From Ligustrum vulgare (lineage: Eukaryota; Streptophyta; Magnoliopsida; Lamiales; Oleaceae): 64,000 bases of DNA. The stretch lies in assembly GCA_963555705.1 (NCBI GenBank), contig OY743168.1, positions 22,264,139 through 22,328,138 on the forward strand. Direction: 5' to 3'. The notes below the pieces were generated by a model. That model worked only from the letters and a program-made list of their open reading frames with translations, made no database searches and was not told the origin of the DNA. Positions 60,121 through 64,000 of the stretch are shown one piece after another (within the stretch, counting starts at the first letter, position 1; each line of letters begins with the position of its first letter). The translations under genes were made by a program, and so were the position numbers.

Positions 60121-61180
60121 CCTCTATTTATATTTAATGCAAGTAAAGTATCAAAAAATTTCATACCAATCTCAGACACAAGATTTCTGGAACTTCTCAG
60201 TTACCATAAAAGGAGGAAAATGGGTAGATAACAAATTTTTAAATTTGTCCAACATATGCCTCCAAAAATCCTCAAATTAGAATTCTTAAATACTGACTTT
60301 ATTTACTTATTTCTTGTATTCCAGATTGTTCCGGTAGCCAATAAATCAGAAAAATTGCAAAAAGAAAAGAAATTAATTTTTCTTGACCCCAAAAAAAAAA
60401 AAAAAAAAAAAAGAACATAATGGAACTCAAACACAAAAGAGTCAATGAAACTATAGGAACCTGATATGGTTGATCATCTATGCTTTTAAGAGTAATAAGA
60501 AGAAATTGATGTCACTTTGGAATGTTTGAAATTCTTTTTTTTTTTTTTTCAGAAGACACTTTAAAATGTTATAATAATATTTAATCATTTTAAGCTATTT
60601 AGATAACATAATTAAGTCATGAAATGACGCCAACTTCTGAAACTTCAATAGGTTTGATTGAATAGTAAACCAATGGATTTTTGGAATCAATGAACATGCA
60701 AAAATGTAGTAATTATTGAATAACAGTCAAAAAAAATTGTAAAAAGAAAAGAAATTATATTTTCTTGACAAAAAAAAGAAAAGAAAAGAAAAAGGTAGAA
60801 CATAAAAGAATTTAACCACAAAACACTCAATGAAACTATAGAAACCTGATATGACTGATCATCTATGCTTTTAAGAGTAATAAGATAAGAAGAAATTGCT
60901 GTCACTTTGGAATATCAGAAATTTCATCATTGCTACCTAGTATTATAGTAACAAATTAGCACAAGTTAAGATCAATAATAAAAATCAGAAGACATACATA
61001 TAGATAAAAACTCTCTACATAAAAACTGAATCTTGAAAAATGTAAAAGCAATCTTCACTTATAATAATATTAATAAAAAATAAAGAGCATACTCCAGCTT
61101 GACAACTTTTGGGTACACGTAATAATCGAGATAGAGCACTGAAGTAAAAATTAATTGTAGAAAAACAGAAAAGGAGAGAA

Positions 61181-61313
61181 GACCTTTCTTGGCCAGCAGC
61201 GTCCCAAATCTAAGCTTTGATGACTTTTCCACAAATATTAAGACTCCTGGTGGCAAAATCAACACCATTAGTGGATTTGGACTGAAGATTGAACTCGTTT
61301 TCGCTGAAACTAT
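61181..61313 (-). pseudogene. Captured RabA (Rab11-type) GTPase exon, copy 2
   Basis: Second copy in the tandem unit, with the same TAG and WDAAGQER changes, so these predate the duplication. It differs at a few sites (STNGVDF instead of STDRVGF). Confidence 0.75.
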
Positions 61314-62265
61314 CCTCTATTTATATTTAATGCAAGTAAAGTATCAAAAATTTTCATACCAATCTCAGACACAAGATTTCTGGAACTTCTCAGTTACCAT
61401 AAAAGGAGGAAAACGGGTAGATAACAAATTTTTAAATCTGTCCAACATATGCCTAAAAAAATCCTCAAATTAGAATTCTTAAATACTGACTTTATTTACT
61501 TATTTCTTGTATTCCAGATTGTTCCGGTAGCCAATAAGTCAGAAAAATTGCAAAAAGAAAAGAAATTAATTTTTCTTAACCCAAAAAAAAAAAAAGAACA
61601 TAATGGAACCCAAACACAAAAGAGTCAATGAAACTATAGGAACCTGATATGGTTGATCATCTATGCTTTTAAGAGTAAGAAGAAATTGATGTCACTTTGG
61701 AATGTTTGAAATTGTTTTTTTTTTTTCAGAAAACACTTTAAAATGTTATAATAATATTTAATCATTTTAATCTATTTAGATAACATAATTAAGTCATGAA
61801 ATGACGCCAACTTCTGAAACTTCAATAGGTTTGATTGAATAGTAAGCCAATGGATTTTTGGAATCAATGAACATGCAAAAATGTAGTAATTATTGGATAA
61901 CAGTCAAAAAAATTGTTAAAAAAAAGAAATTAATTTTTCTTCACCAAAAAAAAAAAGAAAAGAAAAAGGTAGAACATAAAAGAACTCAACCACAAAACAC
62001 TCAATGAAACTATAGAAACCTGATATGGCTGATCATCTATGCTTTTAAGAGTAAGATAACAAGAAATTACTGTCACTTTGGAATGTTAGAATTTTTTTTT
62101 ATAAGACACTTTGAAATATCATAATAATATTTAATCATTCTAAGCTATTAGATAACATAATTAAGTCATGAAATGACACCAACTTCTGAAACTTCAATAG
62201 GTTTGATTGAATAGTAAGCAAATGGATTTTTGGAATCAATGAATATGCACAAATTTAGTAAGTTT

Positions 62266-62739
62266 TATACAGATATTAAATCTAGCTAGGGGAAAATCAA
62301 TAACTAATTCTATATTCTCCCCTGCACTCAAACACTTCAGTAATGATATTTTGGATCAGTAATGATATTTTGAACAAGACAATTGTAATGAAATTTTGGA
62401 TCAGTAATGATATGTTGGATCGGTAATGATATTTCTAATAACCTGTGAAGATAATAACGAAATCGATTAAAAGAGAGGGAAAAAAAAAACCAACAACATA
62501 AAACAAAGGAGTAAAAAAAAACGAGAAGAACATAAAGGAACTCAACCACAAAAGACTCAATGAAATCGGGAAAAGAAGGAAGAAAAGGAAAAAAGAAGTA
62601 CAGAAAACGGAAAAACTTAAAAAAAAAAAAAAAAAACCCAGAAGAACAACATGAACAAAAAAAAAACATTAACCATGAGGAAAAAAGAAAACCACCAAAA
62701 AAAAAAAAATGAAATCGGACGACCAACTATTACCTTTCA
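62266..62739. other. Helitron 5' region, A-rich DNA
   Basis: Long A-runs and a short repeat of TCAGTAATGATATTTTGGA (about 62337-62440, three copies). No gene. Confidence 0.5.
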
Positions 62740-63170
62740 ATCGATCTCCAACCGAAGTTCATCGACGACCATCTACAGTAGAGGAGACGCAAACCCTAGG
62801 AAATCTTTATTTCTGGAACACAGAGGCGCTGGAAGAGTCGAACACCATGAGAAAAAAAGAAAACGACCAAAAAAAACTATGAAATCGAACAAGAAACACT
62901 ACCTTTCGGTCAATTTCCACCAAAAATTCGTCGATGAACATCCACAGTCGAAGAGGCGCAAACCCTAGGAAATCTTTATTTCTGGAACACAGAGGCGCTG
63001 GAAGAGTCGAACGCCATGAGAAAAAAAGAAAACGAACAAAAAAAACTATGAAATCGAACAAGAAACACTACCTTTCGGTCGATTTCCACCAAGAATTCGT
63101 CGATGAACATCCACAGTCGAAGAGGCGCAAACCCTAGAAATTGTTGGTTCTGGAACACAGCCGCTGGAGT
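62740..63170 (-). repeat. 169-bp tandem repeat of a leader-exon-like unit
   Basis: AAACCCTAG starts at 62791, 62960 and 63129, a period of 169. On the minus strand each unit reads CTAGGGTTTGCGCCTCTTCG, then TTCATCGACGAATT, GGTCGATTTCCACC-complement, and a GAAAG|GTAGTG splice donor. The block looks like a 5' leader exon with its donor, copied about 2.5 times upstream of the Rep-helicase gene. Confidence 0.85.
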
Positions 63171-63316
63171 CGAAGGAATGGTGAAAGGAATATAGTGAGA
63201 TATATAATATTGAGAAAGCGTATGTATGTATTATTGAACTGATGAGAAGCGTAAACTCTACAGCAACTAAAAGCGCTTTTCTGCCTAATGAACAGTGATA
63301 TATTGTAGTGCAATTT

Positions 63317-63328
63317 ATATATAATAGT
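63317..63328 (-). promoter_or_regulatory. TATA box candidate of the Helitron transcript
   Basis: Minus-strand TTATATATAAATTG lies about 140 bases before the first leader unit. Another TATATATA is at about 63340. Confidence 0.35.
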
Positions 63329-63548
63329 GAATAGTGATATATATAAAAGAATGAATCTTCAATTCACACTATTCATCCACTTCAATTTCAATTAAATTGG
63401 TACTATTCATCCAATATAATTACAATTAAATACAATTTATCCAATTTACGCACTATTCCAATTTCAATTAAACACTATTTATCCAATTAATTCATCTAAT
63501 CCAATTGCAATTAAATTGACACTATTCATCAAAATCAATTGCAATTAA

Positions 63549-63714
63549 GCCTCTGTTTGGCAACTTATTATAATTACTCATTATAATTTACACAATTTCT
63601 CAAACCACTTTTTAATCATACATATTTTCTCTCTTCAATTTTCAACCACAAAATTTACCTTGAAATCCAAAATAAATGGCGGCGACTCATTATAATGAGC
63701 CGCCGAACAGAGGC
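63549..63714. mobile_element. Tourist-like (PIF/Harbinger) MITE, best-preserved copy
   Basis: 166 bp with inverted ends GCCTCTGTTTGGC and GCCTCTGTTCGGC, flanked by TAA on both sides (63546-63548, 63715-63717). Three-base TWA duplications and a CTGTTTGG terminus are typical of Tourist elements. Confidence 0.8.
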
Positions 63715-63927
63715 TAAACATTATTCATCTAATTTAGACACAATTTCAATTGCAATTAAACGCAATTCACCCAATTTAGGCATTATTCATCCGAATAAAC
63801 ACTATATGCGGGCAACAATTGACATTATTCATCTAATCCAAATTCATCCAATCCAATTACAATTAAATATTATTCATCCAATTTAGGCACTATTTCAATT
63901 GCAATTAAATACTATTCATCAAATTTA

Positions 63928-64000
63928 TCTAACTCTCTCTATATATAAAAGATTCAAAACCTCAATTGACATTATTCATTCAATTTCATTGACACTATTC
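63928..64000 (+). mobile_element. Possible 5' end of a second Helitron, running out of the window
   Basis: A|TCTAACTCTCTCTATATATA followed by AAAAGATTC resembles plant Helitron 5' ends (TC start, then TATATATAAAAG). A similar TATATATAAAAG string is at 63341. No further support is visible. Confidence 0.25.

Larger units (their letters stand above)
59690..62265. repeat. Tandem duplication, about 1.19-kb unit (two copies plus a partial third)
   Basis: CTCTCTACATAAAAACTGAA occurs at about 59817 and 61012, and near-identity runs the full unit length. A TGTCACTTTGGAATRT word marks unit edges and sub-repeats (about 59702, 60510, 60900, 61690, 62070). Each full unit contains the same RabA exon. Confidence 0.88.
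46154..63300 (-). mobile_element. Large Helitron with Rep-helicase and RPA genes and captured exons
   Basis: On the minus strand: repeated leader exons (63180-62740), two units with RabA exons (62070-59690), Rep-helicase gene (59033-53868), DDI1 exons (51304-51111), RPA-like gene (49990-47019), then a terminal hairpin and CTAG end at 46154 followed by T. Rep HUH motif, Pif1-type helicase motifs and a companion RPA gene are defining features of plant Helitrons. The 5' TC end was not found and may lie at or past 63300, so the total is at least about 17 kb. Confidence 0.85.
63350..64000. repeat. AT-rich degenerate repeats of CACTATTCATCCAATTnnAATTAAA type
   Basis: Many short, imperfect direct repeats built from ACTATTCATCCAAT and CAATTGCAATTAAA words. 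A Tourist-like MITE is inserted within. No gene. Confidence 0.7.

Noticed and set aside
59996..60280. 94-codon plus-strand frame repeated at 61189-61473
   Set aside because: It is the opposite strand of the captured RabA exon plus its intron; conservation between copies comes from tandem duplication.
62337..63158. Overlapping Phe-rich minus frames and Lys-rich plus frames
   Set aside because: They arise from A/T runs and from the 169-bp leader repeat, with no conserved protein and splice-donor-like interruptions.
1..64000. tRNA and rRNA genes
   Set aside because: No cloverleaf with A and B boxes or rRNA core was noticed by eye on either strand; a tRNAscan run would be decisive.

Overview
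This is plant nuclear DNA, AT-rich and probably from a eudicot. It holds one host gene that looks intact, surrounded by nested transposable elements. The plant signs are the lineages present (Tat and Athila Ty3/gypsy, Ty1/copia, CACTA, hAT, a Rep-helicase Helitron with its own RPA gene, Tourist-like MITEs) and an NRT1/PTR-family transporter with GT-AG introns. The species cannot be named from the sequence.

Layout. (1) 1-17106: a Tat-lineage Ty3/gypsy element on + (end of gag, protease, RT, RNase H plus a second RNase H, integrase, a 49/98-bp tandem repeat, an antisense ORF, 3' LTR). Its 5' end lies left of the window. An Athila-like element with only gag and protease (6562-15185, duplicated GTTGT) sits inside the antisense ORF. 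(2) about 18285-30590: a decayed copia element on -, split inside RT by a 9.3-kb CACTA transposon (19824-29128, duplicated ATA). (3) 30590-33260: duplicated, broken capsid/gag-like remnants of unassigned origin, possibly an old pararetrovirus copy. (4) 33260-36280: AT-rich DNA with MITEs and simple repeats. (5) about 36283-39075: an Athila-type LTR relic on -, split by a 1.4-kb hAT element (36323-37736, perfect 8-bp duplication) that carries part of an NHL/LEA_2 gene. A second hAT relic follows. (6) 40559-44154: a complete four-exon NPF transporter gene. (7) 44155-46153: intergenic, with a foldback MITE and a 975-bp element flanked by 9-bp repeats. (8) 46154 to about 63300: a very large Helitron on -. 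It has a textbook 3' hairpin and CTAG end, an RPA-like gene, a Rep-helicase gene interrupted by two TGA codons, captured exons of DDI1 and (twice) a RabA GTPase, and a tandemly repeated leader. (9) 63300-64000: AT-rich repeats, a Tourist-like MITE and a possible second Helitron start.

How the parts relate. Insertion order can be read from target-site duplications: Athila-like into Tat, CACTA into copia, hAT into LTR relic. The GAG-only element would need enzymes from an autonomous relative. The Helitron's Rep-helicase and RPA genes would act together in rolling-circle transposition. Only the NPF gene appears to serve the host. Coordinates of relics, and exon limits outside the NPF and RPA genes, are approximate.
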